This document shows positions 1 through 5,110 of a stretch of 5,110 nt of DNA, piece after piece. Numbering within the stretch: position 1 is the first letter of the stretch; each line of letters opens with the position of its first letter. A program made the position numbers and the translations under genes. Source of the stretch: an uncultured Curvibacter sp. GTDB taxonomy: Bacteria > Pseudomonadota > Gammaproteobacteria > Burkholderiales > Burkholderiaceae. Location: positions 1-5,110 of the forward strand of contig CAMLNH010000211.1 of the NCBI GenBank assembly GCA_946481355.1, read 5' to 3'. Under the pieces are notes generated by a model. It saw only the letters and a list, made by a program, of their open reading frames with translations, searched no databases and was not told the origin of the DNA.

Positions 1-1394
1 GGCGCTTCGGCAACTCGTTCTACCGCGGCCAGCGCGTGTTCCGCATGGAAGCGCCGCACGACGAGGACGACCGCTTCGCCCCCATGACCAACCTGCAGCA
101 GCAATACCTGGAGGAATACCTGCTGGATGCCTGCGCCGCCCACCCGCTGATCGACCTGCGCTGGGGCAACCGCGTGGAGGCCGTGGAGCAGGACGAGTCC
201 TGTGCCCGCGTGACGGTGGACACGGCCGAAGGCCCCTACACACTGACCTGCGACTGGCTTGTGGCCGCCGACGGCGGGCGCTCCGGCATCCGCTCAGGCC
301 TGGGCCTCAAGATGGAAGGCGCGTCCTACGAAGGCCTGTTCGTCATCGCCGACATCCGCGTCGACCTGCCGCTGCCGACCGAGCGCCTGGCCTACTTCGA
401 CCCCGACTGGAACCGGGGCAACACCATACTGATGCACCGCGAGCCGCATGGCATCTGGCGCGTGGACTACCAGCTGCCCGAGGGCGAGACACCCGAGCAG
501 GCACTGAAACCCGAATCGCTCAAGGCCCGCATCGACGCGCAGCTCGCCATGATCGGCCACGCCGGCGCGCCCTGGGAAATGGACTGGTGTTCGGTCTACT
601 CGGCCCGCGCGCTCACCCTGCCCGACTACGTGCACGGCCGCGTGCTGTTCGTGGGCGACGCGGCCCACCTGTTGCCCATCTTCGGCGTGCGCGGCGCCAA
701 CACCGCCTTCCAGGATGCGCAATCGCTGGGCTGGCACCTGGGCCTGGTGGCCCAGGGACTGGCCGGCCGCCGGCTGCTGGCCAACTACAGCGCCGAGCGC
801 GTCGGCGCGGCCCGCGAAATCATCGAGGAAGCGGGTAAAAGCACCCGCTTCATGACGCCGCCCACCCACGGCTTCGGCCTGCTGCGCGATGCGGTGCTGT
901 CGCTGTCGCTGACGCAGGACTTCGTGCGCCCGCTCTACCACTGGCGCACCTCGCGCCCGCACGAGTACACGCACTCGGCCCTCAACAGCACGGGCGACGA
1001 CAACGCGCTGTTCCAGGCCGGCCCGGCCCACGGCGCGCCGCCCCGGAACGTGCGCCTGGGCCCCGACGACCACCTGCTGGATCACCTGGGTGGCGGCTTC
1101 GACCTTCTGTATTTCACCGAAGGCGAAGCCCTGCCCCGGCCGCTGCAGGACGTGGTGGCCGCGGCCCGCGCGCGCGGCCTGCCGCTGAAGGTGGTCGCCA
1201 TCGGCGCGGCGCGGCCGGTGCCCGGCGCCGACCTGACACTGGCCGACACCGATGGCCGTGTGCGCCAGCGCTACGGCGTGACAGCCATCGGTGCGGCCTA
1301 CCTGCTGCGGCCCGACCAGCACGTCTGCGCACGCTGGATGACACTGGACGCAGGCCGCCTGCAGGCCGCCCTGGACCACGCGCTGCCCCACTGA
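1..1394 (+). CDS. FAD-dependent aromatic hydroxylase, MhpA/PHBH type, 5' partial
   Basis: This is a flavoprotein monooxygenase that would use NAD(P)H and O2 to hydroxylate an aromatic acid in the cytoplasm. The reading frame is open from the window edge (first full codon at base 3) to TGA at 1392-1394, giving at least 463 residues. The N-terminal GxGxxG dinucleotide fold, roughly 80-100 residues, lies outside. Visible are the DG fingerprint (ADGGRSGIR, bases 267-293) and the FAD-ribityl GD motif (GDAAHLLP, from base 654) followed by FGVRGANTAFQDAQSLGWHL, typical of the family. The C-terminal third (about 1040-1390) looks like the thioredoxin-like domain of phenol/3-(3-hydroxyphenyl)propionate hydroxylases, with the characteristic RPDQHVCARW at 1308-1337. 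The GTG at 36 and ATG at 45 are internal codons, not starts. It heads the visible part of an operon ending in fumarylacetoacetase, so by inference it may form homogentisate or a related dihydroxy acid. The substrate cannot be read from the sequence. Confidence 0.9.
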   Translation, partial: RFGNSFYRGQRVFRMEAPHDEDDRFAPMTNLQQQYLEEYLLDACAAHPLIDLRWGNRVEAVEQDESCARVTVDTAEGPYTLTCDWLVAADGGRSGIRSGLGLKMEGASYEGLFVIADIRVDLPLPTERLAYFDPDWNRGNTILMHREPHGIWRVDYQLPEGETPEQALKPESLKARIDAQLAMIGHAGAPWEMDWCSVYSARALTLPDYVHGRVLFVGDAAHLLPIFGVRGANTAFQDAQSLGWHLGLVAQGLAGRRLLANYSAERVGAAREIIEEAGKSTRFMTPPTHGFGLLRDAVLSLSLTQDFVRPLYHWRTSRPHEYTHSALNSTGDDNALFQAGPAHGAPPRNVRLGPDDHLLDHLGGGFDLLYFTEGEALPRPLQDVVAAARARGLPLKVVAIGAARPVPGADLTLADTDGRVRQRYGVTAIGAAYLLRPDQHVCARWMTLDAGRLQAALDHALPH

Positions 1395-1397
1395 GGA
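1393..1397 (+). promoter_or_regulatory. Shine-Dalgarno for the DUF2783 gene, overlapping the upstream stop
   Basis: GAGGA begins inside the TGA stop of the hydroxylase gene and lies 8 bases before the ATG at 1406. This overlap fixes the start of the small gene and suggests translational coupling to the hydroxylase. Confidence 0.7.
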
Positions 1398-1405
1398 ACC
1401 CCGCC

Positions 1406-1600
1406 ATGACCACAGACACCTCCACGCTCGGCGTGCCCCAGCTCGAAACCGTCTACGACTGGCTGGCCCAGGCCGTGGACGCCGCCGGCCCCGGCAAGGC
1501 CGAACTGTTCCTTGCCAAGCTCGCGCTGCTCAACGCCCAGGCACTGGGCGAACCGGCGCGCATCCGTCAACATATCGACATCGCCCTTCAAGACCTGTGA
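1406..1600 (+). CDS. DUF2783 family small protein
   Basis: This gene encodes a 64-residue acidic, mostly helical protein. I recognise it as resembling the DUF2783 family, small proteins found beside flavin hydroxylases in betaproteobacterial aromatic-degradation clusters. The biochemical role is unknown. The core runs from VPQLETVYDWLAQAVDAAG to the C-terminal LGEPARIRQHIDIALQDL, suggesting a helical bundle. There is no signal peptide, membrane segment, cysteine or metal motif. The ATG is supported by GAGGA 8 bases upstream. It starts 11 bases after the hydroxylase stop and ends 8 bases before the VOC gene, so it is almost certainly co-transcribed with both. An accessory role for the neighbouring flavoenzyme or VOC enzyme is a guess from context. 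Confidence 0.85.
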   Translation: MTTDTSTLGVPQLETVYDWLAQAVDAAGPGKAELFLAKLALLNAQALGEPARIRQHIDIALQDL

Positions 1601-1602
1601 GG
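1599..1602 (+). promoter_or_regulatory. Shine-Dalgarno for the VOC gene; decides the ATG at 1609
   Basis: GAGG overlaps the TGA stop of the DUF2783 gene and is 6 bases before the ATG at 1609. An in-frame GTG at 1597 would give four more residues but overlaps this site and has no ribosome binding site of its own, so the ATG is preferred. Confidence 0.65.
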
Positions 1603-1608
1603 CCCCCC

Positions 1609-2145
1609 ATGGACATCCGACAGATTCACCACGTTGCCTACCGCTGCAAGGACGCCAAGGAAACCGTGGAATGGTATGAAAAGCACCTGGGCATGAACTT
1701 CGTGCTCGCCATCGCCGAGAACGAGGTGCCCTCCACCAAGGCGCCCGATCCCTACATGCACGTCTTCCTCGATGCGGGCAACGGCAACATCCTGGCCTTC
1801 TTCGAGCTGCCCAACCAGCCCGAGATGGGCCGCGACCCCAACACCCCGGCCTGGGTCCAGCACCTGGCGCTCAAGGTCGACTCGGTGGACACGCTGGTGG
1901 CCACCAAAGCCCGGCTGGAGGCCGCCGGCATCGAGGTGATCGGCCCCACCGACCACACCATCTTCAAGAGCATCTACTTCTTCGACCCCAACGGCCACCG
2001 GCTGGAACTGGCCGCCGACATCGGCACGCCCGAGATGTACCGCAAGCTCGACGAGGTGAAGCGCGACATGCTGGACGAATGGAGCCGCACCCGCCGCGCA
2101 CCCAAACACGCCGCCTGGATGCACGACGGCAGCCACGCCCACTGA
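1609..2145 (+). CDS. VOC family metalloenzyme (glyoxalase/extradiol dioxygenase fold)
   Basis: This encodes a 178-residue two-module vicinal-oxygen-chelate protein. Each module has the expected pair of metal ligands. In module 1 these are His8 (IHHVAY) and Glu66 (AFFELP). In module 2 they are His85 (WVQHLALKV) and Glu133 (FFDPNGHRLELAAD). The 2-His/2-Glu set suggests a Zn, Ni, Mn or Fe enzyme that handles a bidentate oxygen substrate. The length suits a single-chain enzyme with a C-terminal tail of about 40 residues (YRKLDEVKRDMLDEW), probably helical. There is no signal peptide. It sits 8 bases after the DUF2783 gene and 13 bases before fahA, so the substrate is probably an intermediate of the same aromatic pathway, for example a ring-cleavage, isomerase or lyase step. 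It is much shorter than 4-hydroxyphenylpyruvate dioxygenase, so it should not be called Hpd. The exact reaction cannot be assigned. Confidence 0.93.
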   Translation: MDIRQIHHVAYRCKDAKETVEWYEKHLGMNFVLAIAENEVPSTKAPDPYMHVFLDAGNGNILAFFELPNQPEMGRDPNTPAWVQHLALKVDSVDTLVATKARLEAAGIEVIGPTDHTIFKSIYFFDPNGHRLELAADIGTPEMYRKLDEVKRDMLDEWSRTRRAPKHAAWMHDGSHAH

Positions 2146-2158
2146 ACACCACACGAAC

Positions 2159-3475
2159 ATGAGCACCCTGACCAACGAAACCCACGACCCCGCGCTGCGC
2201 AGCTGGGTGGCTTCGGCCAACCTGGCCGGCACCGATTTCCCGATCCAGAACCTGCCGTTCGCGGCGTTCCGCCGCCGGGGCAGCGCCGAGGCCTTTCGCG
2301 GTGGTGTCGCCATCGGCGACCAGATCCTCGACCTCGCGGCCGCATCCCACGGCGGCGTCTTTGAGGGCGTGGCACAGCAGGCGCTGCAGGCCGCCTCGCA
2401 AGATTCGCTCAATACCCTGATGGCCCTGGGCCAACCCGCCTGGAGCGCGCTTCGCCTGGCGCTGTCGCGCGCGCTGCGCGAAGGCTCGCCCGCCCAGGCC
2501 GCGCTGCAGGCGTGCCTGGTGCCACAGGCCGAGGCCGAATACGGCCTGCCCGCGCGCATCGGCGACTACACCGACTTCTACACCTCGGTGTACCACGCCA
2601 CCAACATCGGCAAGCAGTTCCGCCCCGACAGCCCGCTGCTGCCCAACTACAAGTGGGTGCCCATCGGCTACCACGGCCGCGTCTCCAGCATTGCCGTCTC
2701 GGGCCAGCGCTTCCACCGGCCCAAGGGCCAGCTCAAGGCGCCTGACACCGAGGCCCCCGTGCTGGGCGCCTGCAAACGGCTGGACATCGAGCTGGAACTG
2801 GGCATCTTCATCGGCAGCGGCAACGCCAGCGGCGACAGCATCGCCATCACCCAGGCCGAGGACCACGTGTTCGGCCTGTGCCTGCTCAACGACTGGTCGG
2901 CGCGCGACATCCAGAGCTGGGAGTACCAGCCGCTGGGCCCCTTCCTGGCCAAGAACTTCGCCACCACCATTTCGCCCTGGATCGTCACGCTGGAAGCGCT
3001 CGCGCCCTACCGCACCGCCTTCACGCGGCCCGAAGGCGACCCTCAGCCCCTGCCCTACCTCGACAGCGCACACAACCGCGCCGCCGGCAGCATTGACATC
3101 CAGCTCGAGGTGCTGCTGCAGACGCCGCGCCTGCGCGAAGCAGGCCAGGCCGGCGCCAGCATCTGCCGCACCAGCTACCGCCACGCCTACTGGACCATCG
3201 CCCAGATGGTGACGCACCACACCGTCAACGGCTGCAACCTGCAGCCAGGCGACCTGCTCGGCAGCGGCACGCTCTCCGGCCCCACCCTGGACCAGGCCGG
3301 CGCGCTGCTCGAACTGACCGCGGGCGGCAAGCAGCCGCTGGCCCTGCCCGGCGGCGAGCAGCGCACCTTCCTGGAGGACGGCGACGCCGTGACGCTGCGC
3401 GGCTGGTGCGAGAAACCGGGCACGGCGCGCATCGGCTTCGGTGAGTGCGTGGGAACCGTGCTGCCGGCGCGCTGA
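2159..3475 (+). CDS. fahA: Fumarylacetoacetase
   Basis: FahA (EC 3.7.1.2) hydrolyses 4-fumarylacetoacetate to fumarate and acetoacetate, the last step of tyrosine/homogentisate catabolism, in the cytosol. The 438 residues match the usual length of the long two-domain enzyme: an N-terminal domain of about 130 residues, then the catalytic fold. Aligned from memory to mouse FAH, the metal ligands are present: Asp139 (DYTDFY), Glu211 and Glu213 (LDIELEL), and Asp245 (LNDWSARD). The catalytic His146 (YHATN), Arg155, Tyr171 (GYHGR) and Lys265 (FLAKNF) are also present. The residue matching mouse Glu364 is Thr376 (GTLSGPT). The ATG at 2159 follows the VOC stop by 13 bases with no clear Shine-Dalgarno, so translation may depend on coupling. 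The N-terminus (NETHDPALRSWV...FPIQNLPF) matches what I expect of betaproteobacterial FahA. It is the last gene of the operon, followed directly by a terminator. Confidence 0.97.
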   Translation: MSTLTNETHDPALRSWVASANLAGTDFPIQNLPFAAFRRRGSAEAFRGGVAIGDQILDLAAASHGGVFEGVAQQALQAASQDSLNTLMALGQPAWSALRLALSRALREGSPAQAALQACLVPQAEAEYGLPARIGDYTDFYTSVYHATNIGKQFRPDSPLLPNYKWVPIGYHGRVSSIAVSGQRFHRPKGQLKAPDTEAPVLGACKRLDIELELGIFIGSGNASGDSIAITQAEDHVFGLCLLNDWSARDIQSWEYQPLGPFLAKNFATTISPWIVTLEALAPYRTAFTRPEGDPQPLPYLDSAHNRAAGSIDIQLEVLLQTPRLREAGQAGASICRTSYRHAYWTIAQMVTHHTVNGCNLQPGDLLGSGTLSGPTLDQAGALLELTAGGKQPLALPGGEQRTFLEDGDAVTLRGWCEKPGTARIGFGECVGTVLPAR

Positions 3476-3495
3476 CGGTCACCCCAAAAAGAAAA

Positions 3496-3519
3496 CGGCC
3501 TCCGATTGCTCGGAGGCCG
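3496..3519. terminator. Bidirectional intrinsic terminator
   Basis: A perfect 10-bp stem (CGGCCTCCGA / TCGGAGGCCG) encloses a TTGC loop. On the plus strand it is followed by ATTTTTATT, ending the fahA operon 20 bases after its stop. On the minus strand it is followed by TTTTCTTTTT, which would end minus-strand transcription. The minus-strand side lies 12 bases beyond the CCA end of the tRNA-like fragment, so it was probably the native terminator of the tRNA gene that once stood here, shared with convergent fahA. Confidence 0.92.
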
Positions 3520-3531
3520 ATTTTTATTCGC

Positions 3532-3551
3532 TGGGGTGGCTGATGGGATTC
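3532..3551 (-). repeat. Orphan tRNA-His 3' end, probable attachment site of an integrated element
   Basis: Read on the minus strand, these 20 bases are GAATCCCATCAGCCACCCCA. They comprise the end of a T-loop, the T-stem 3' half (CCCAT), the acceptor 3' strand (CAGCCAC), discriminator C and CCA. From memory this differs by one base from the 3' end of E. coli tRNA-His, whose 5' end GGTGGCT pairs with it, and C73 is characteristic of tRNA-His. Upstream on the minus strand the match stops abruptly: no complete T-arm, anticodon arm or 5' acceptor strand follows. A 3' tRNA fragment next to the tRNA terminator is what remains on the chromosomal side after site-specific integration into a tRNA gene. 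The intact tRNA would lie at the far end of the element, outside the window. Confidence 0.75.
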
Positions 3552-3726
3552 ACCAATCGGGCCACCTAAAGCCATACAAATCAACGACTTAGGATCACTC
3601 CCGTCGCCTCTGCGTCCGGGCTTGTGTCCGGTTTCGCATTGCTCGAAATCGTAGCAGATCAAGCCGCCCCGGCACTAACTGTATCTCGGCTTTTGAGGCT
3701 TGAGTATGGACGCCGTGGGTAGGCGA
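3552..3726. other. Non-coding interval between att scar and HNH gene
   Basis: No credible gene was found here. The interval is AT-richer than the operon (hand count 28/60 G+C for 3541-3600). The only structure noted is a pair of TGYGTCCGG repeats (3611-3631) and a short arm pair AAGCCG/CGGCTT (3661-3666 and 3688-3693) too widely spaced and without a T-tract to be a good terminator for the HNH gene. Minus-strand transcripts from the HNH gene would instead reach the hairpin at 3496-3519. Confidence 0.6.
3611..3631. repeat. Two 9-base direct repeats near the att scar
   Basis: TGCGTCCGG (3611-3619) and TGTGTCCGG (3623-3631) differ at one base and repeat with a 12-base period, about one helical turn, 60-80 bases inside the element from the tRNA fragment. 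Position and spacing would suit integrase arm-type sites, but two copies of a short G+C-rich word can occur by chance. Confidence 0.3.
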
Positions 3727-4818
3727 TCAGCTCATGATCCGGAGTCGCCGATGCTCCAGGCGGTGACAGTTGGCACAGATACATTCGAGGTCCTCCAAGC
3801 GTGACCGGTGGCCGACCTCCATGGCCGCCACATGGGTACTCTTGTGATGGACTTCAATGCAAGCTTCGGCATGCTCGGTGCCATACTTCTCCACCAGGTC
3901 CTCCTGGCAGTGCTCGCAGAACAATCTGCCCCCGTGGATGCGCCTGAACTCGGCCTTCTTGGCCTCGCGCAAGCCGGACGCCCGCTCTCTGGATAGGTGT
4001 TGCCGAAGACGGGGCGTGCCCTCCGACCATTCTTGGTCTTTGGTCGGCGGCGCCTCCATCACCTCCGCCGCTTCGCCCTTGGGGCGGATGATCCACCCAG
4101 CCGCTTCAATTGCGCGAAAGCATGCGCTGTTGACTCCTGCCGTGAAGTGCCTGGGTTCAACTGGGAAGCCGAGTGCCTCGGTCGCTGCGATGCCGAACAC
4201 AGCCTTTGGAGGAAGGCGGGACCCATCTTCCAGCACCACGTCGTAGTCGGTTGACTCTCCGAACGCATGTGAGTCCGGGTCGTCAAGGAGGCGCCTGATG
4301 GCCCTGTCGATGTGCTCTGCCGTAACGTTGGCAAGCTCGCCAGCGGGAAGTCTCGAAGCACTACGAGAGTCAGCCCTGGCCGGCACCGCCTTGAGGAGCG
4401 ACACAAGATCAACCTTGGTCACCCCTTCAGCGAGCTTGAGACGTATGCGTTTTGTCGGGTTGCCCTGGGGCGACTTCGCTGTTGGCAGTCGCACCATGCC
4501 TGCCATGCGCTTTGACATCAGGCGTACCTGCCCCGCAACCGGAAGTGCAGCATCAGGGCTATCAAGCACCATGCGGTCCCCAACGGGAAGTTGCTGGGCT
4601 GGCTGACTGTCAAGCCACGCCTGAGTCACGGGGAAGCCTGCCGCCGCGAGGCGCTCAAGGAGAACCGACAGGGCGGGCGTGTAGTCCAAATTAACCCCAC
4701 CCTTTGCCCGGCTGCCACCCCTGCTGTGGAAGACGATTGAGTCATCCTCGATGTCGAATTTCGCATCCAGAAGATGGCCCTCATCTGCAATCAGTTGGTA
4801 CGGCAAGCACAGCTCCAA
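3727..4818 (-). CDS. HNH endonuclease with ScoMcrA-like head domain, probable modification-dependent restriction protein
   Basis: The gene encodes 363 residues. The C-terminus (about 298-358) is a zinc-supported HNH nuclease: Cys301-x2-Cys304, then EVHH (His324, His325), then CICANCHRLEH with Cys348 and Cys351. The usual Asn-Leu is Asp343-Leu344, a common variant. Residues about 165-245 (YDVVLEDG..LPPKAVFGIA..LG..HFTAG..S.CFRAIEAAGW) resemble the N-terminal head domain of ScoMcrA, which cuts phosphorothioate- or methyl-modified DNA. Residues 1-130 (DIEDDSIVFHSRGG, LDYTPALSVLLERL, NPTKRIRLKLA) form a domain I do not recognise by name. No sulfur-binding or SRA domain is seen. A charged, probably helical linker (260-295) precedes HNH. 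The start is a TTG with no Shine-Dalgarno and no better in-frame start upstream, where the frame stays open to 4917, so the 5' end may be truncated. A DNA defence role is inferred from domains and island context. Confidence 0.85.
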   Translation of the reverse strand: MELCLPYQLIADEGHLLDAKFDIEDDSIVFHSRGGSRAKGGVNLDYTPALSVLLERLAAAGFPVTQAWLDSQPAQQLPVGDRMVLDSPDAALPVAGQVRLMSKRMAGMVRLPTAKSPQGNPTKRIRLKLAEGVTKVDLVSLLKAVPARADSRSASRLPAGELANVTAEHIDRAIRRLLDDPDSHAFGESTDYDVVLEDGSRLPPKAVFGIAATEALGFPVEPRHFTAGVNSACFRAIEAAGWIIRPKGEAAEVMEAPPTKDQEWSEGTPRLRQHLSRERASGLREAKKAEFRRIHGGRLFCEHCQEDLVEKYGTEHAEACIEVHHKSTHVAAMEVGHRSRLEDLECICANCHRLEHRRLRIMS

Positions 4819-4832
4819 ATTGATGTGGCACG

Positions 4833-4979
4833 CTAACCAGCATCGGCAGACCTCCCGCCGCGCCGAACCGACATTTTGTGAGCGTGTGGCCGGTGATGGT
4901 TGTAGCGGTGTGGCCAGTCAGCGGTCATGTCACGTACCTGCTGCAGGCCGTCGAAGAAATAGCAGTCCACCACGGACTC
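4833..4979 (-). pseudogene. Degraded C-terminal fragment of an IS3-family transposase (OrfB)
   Basis: In the minus frame running from 4979 down to a TAG at 4835-4833, the translation includes CYFFDGLQQVRDMTADW, then PHRYNHHRPHAH. The spacing of a Phe-(D/E)-x-Leu-xx-(V/A)R helix followed by W...YN..RPH is the C-terminal signature of IS3-family integrase-type transposases, normally followed by (A/S)LG...P, which is missing here. The DDE catalytic core is absent: upstream the frame meets a stop at 5000-4998. The fragment is therefore broken at both ends and has no start. It lies directly before the HNH gene on the same strand, and the rearrangement that left it there may have removed the original start of that gene. 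Confidence 0.6.
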
Positions 4980-4980
4980 C

Positions 4981-5110
4981 TTCGCTGCGCAAGGGAGTCA
5001 TGGCCACCCATAGGATAGGCGCCATAGTTGACGCCAGGAAAAGTTGAGCTCCAACTGAAGCCCCCTCGAATTCCTGTGCCAATCAGAAGTAGAGGTTAGG
5101 GAATTGTTTC
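4981..5110. other. Unassigned island DNA at the right edge
   Basis: No gene or recognisable protein fragment is seen in either strand. A hairpin-like pair GACTCC/GGAGTC (4975-4980 and 4994-4999) and a short arm pair AGTTG/CAACT around 5042-5056 are the only structures noted, and both are weak. Confidence 0.4.

Larger units (their letters stand above)
3532..5110. mobile_element. Distal end of a probable integrative element at tRNA-His, continuing past the right edge
   Basis: The inference rests on three things seen: the orphan tRNA 3' end at the boundary, a drop in G+C, and cargo typical of islands (an HNH nuclease and a broken transposase). Hand counts of two 60-base lines gave 42/60 G+C in fahA (2881-2940) and 32/60 in the HNH gene (3841-3900). 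No integrase is visible. By the usual geometry it should be near the intact tRNA at the other end. The true extent is unknown. Confidence 0.55.

Noticed and set aside
294..1391. 365-codon minus-strand open frame opposite the hydroxylase gene
   Set aside because: It is rich in Gly, Ala, Arg, Gln and His with no domain, and mirrors the plus-strand gene whose motifs are clear; a shadow frame.
1964..3220. 418-codon minus-strand open frame opposite the VOC and fahA genes
   Set aside because: It spans two real plus-strand genes and has low-complexity composition without motifs.
3532..3610. A complete minus-strand tRNA gene
   Set aside because: Only the 3' 20 bases fit. No T-arm 5' half, anticodon arm, D-arm or 5' acceptor strand follows, although GGTGGC recurs nearby as part of an imperfect inverted repeat with 3535-3540.
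3225..3662. 145-codon minus-strand open frame spanning the end of fahA, the terminator and the tRNA scar
   Set aside because: It overlaps the confident fahA gene antisense, crosses a strong terminator hairpin and the tRNA-derived sequence, and has no protein-like motif; it is a by-product of high G+C.
3661..3693. Terminator for the HNH gene from the AAGCCG/CGGCTT arms
   Set aside because: The stem is only 6 bp, the loop is about 21 bases, and no T-tract follows on the minus strand.
4975..4999. Hairpin GACTCC...GGAGTC near the transposase remnant
   Set aside because: It is short, has a bulge if extended and no T-tract, and does not match an IS end that I can recognise.
1..5110. CRISPR array, riboswitch or replication origin
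   Set aside because: No regularly spaced repeats, no conserved riboswitch core and no iteron or DnaA-box cluster were seen on reading both strands.

Overview
The window looks like a high-GC betaproteobacterial chromosome, most likely Burkholderiales and probably Comamonadaceae. This rests on strong G/C third-position preference, the FahA sequence style and the gene combination, not on a database match. It splits in two at about position 3532.

Left part (1-3475): four same-strand, tightly packed genes that read as the downstream end of an aromatic-ring catabolic operon. In order they are a 5'-truncated flavoprotein aromatic hydroxylase (MhpA/PHBH type), a 64-residue DUF2783 protein, a VOC-fold metalloenzyme with all four expected metal ligands, and a full-length fumarylacetoacetase (FahA). 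Gaps are 11, 8 and 13 bases, and the first two Shine-Dalgarno sequences overlap the preceding stop codons. FahA performs the last step of the homogentisate pathway. By inference, the hydroxylase feeds a ring-hydroxylated acid into that pathway and the VOC protein and DUF2783 protein assist. Homogentisate dioxygenase (hmgA) is not in the window.

Junction (3476-3726): a perfect 10-bp-stem hairpin with T-tracts on both strands is followed on the minus strand by a 20-base match to the 3' end of a tRNA, best fitting tRNA-His including CCA. There is no tRNA body behind it. This is the usual scar of a tyrosine-integrase element inserted in a tRNA gene: the chromosomal side keeps the terminator and the orphan 3' end, and the rebuilt tRNA lies at the far end of the element, beyond the right edge.

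Right part (3552-5110): lower-GC, AT-richer DNA with different codon use, read as the distal end of that element. It carries one minus-strand gene for a 363-residue HNH nuclease with an upstream domain resembling the N-terminal head domain of the modification-dependent restriction enzyme ScoMcrA. This is a plausible defence gene. Its start (TTG, no Shine-Dalgarno) lies against a degraded fragment of an IS3-family transposase, so the nuclease may have lost its original 5' end. Nothing recognisable was seen from about 4981 to 5110.

The most interesting observations are the tRNA-His att scar beside the operon and the unusual HNH protein just inside it.
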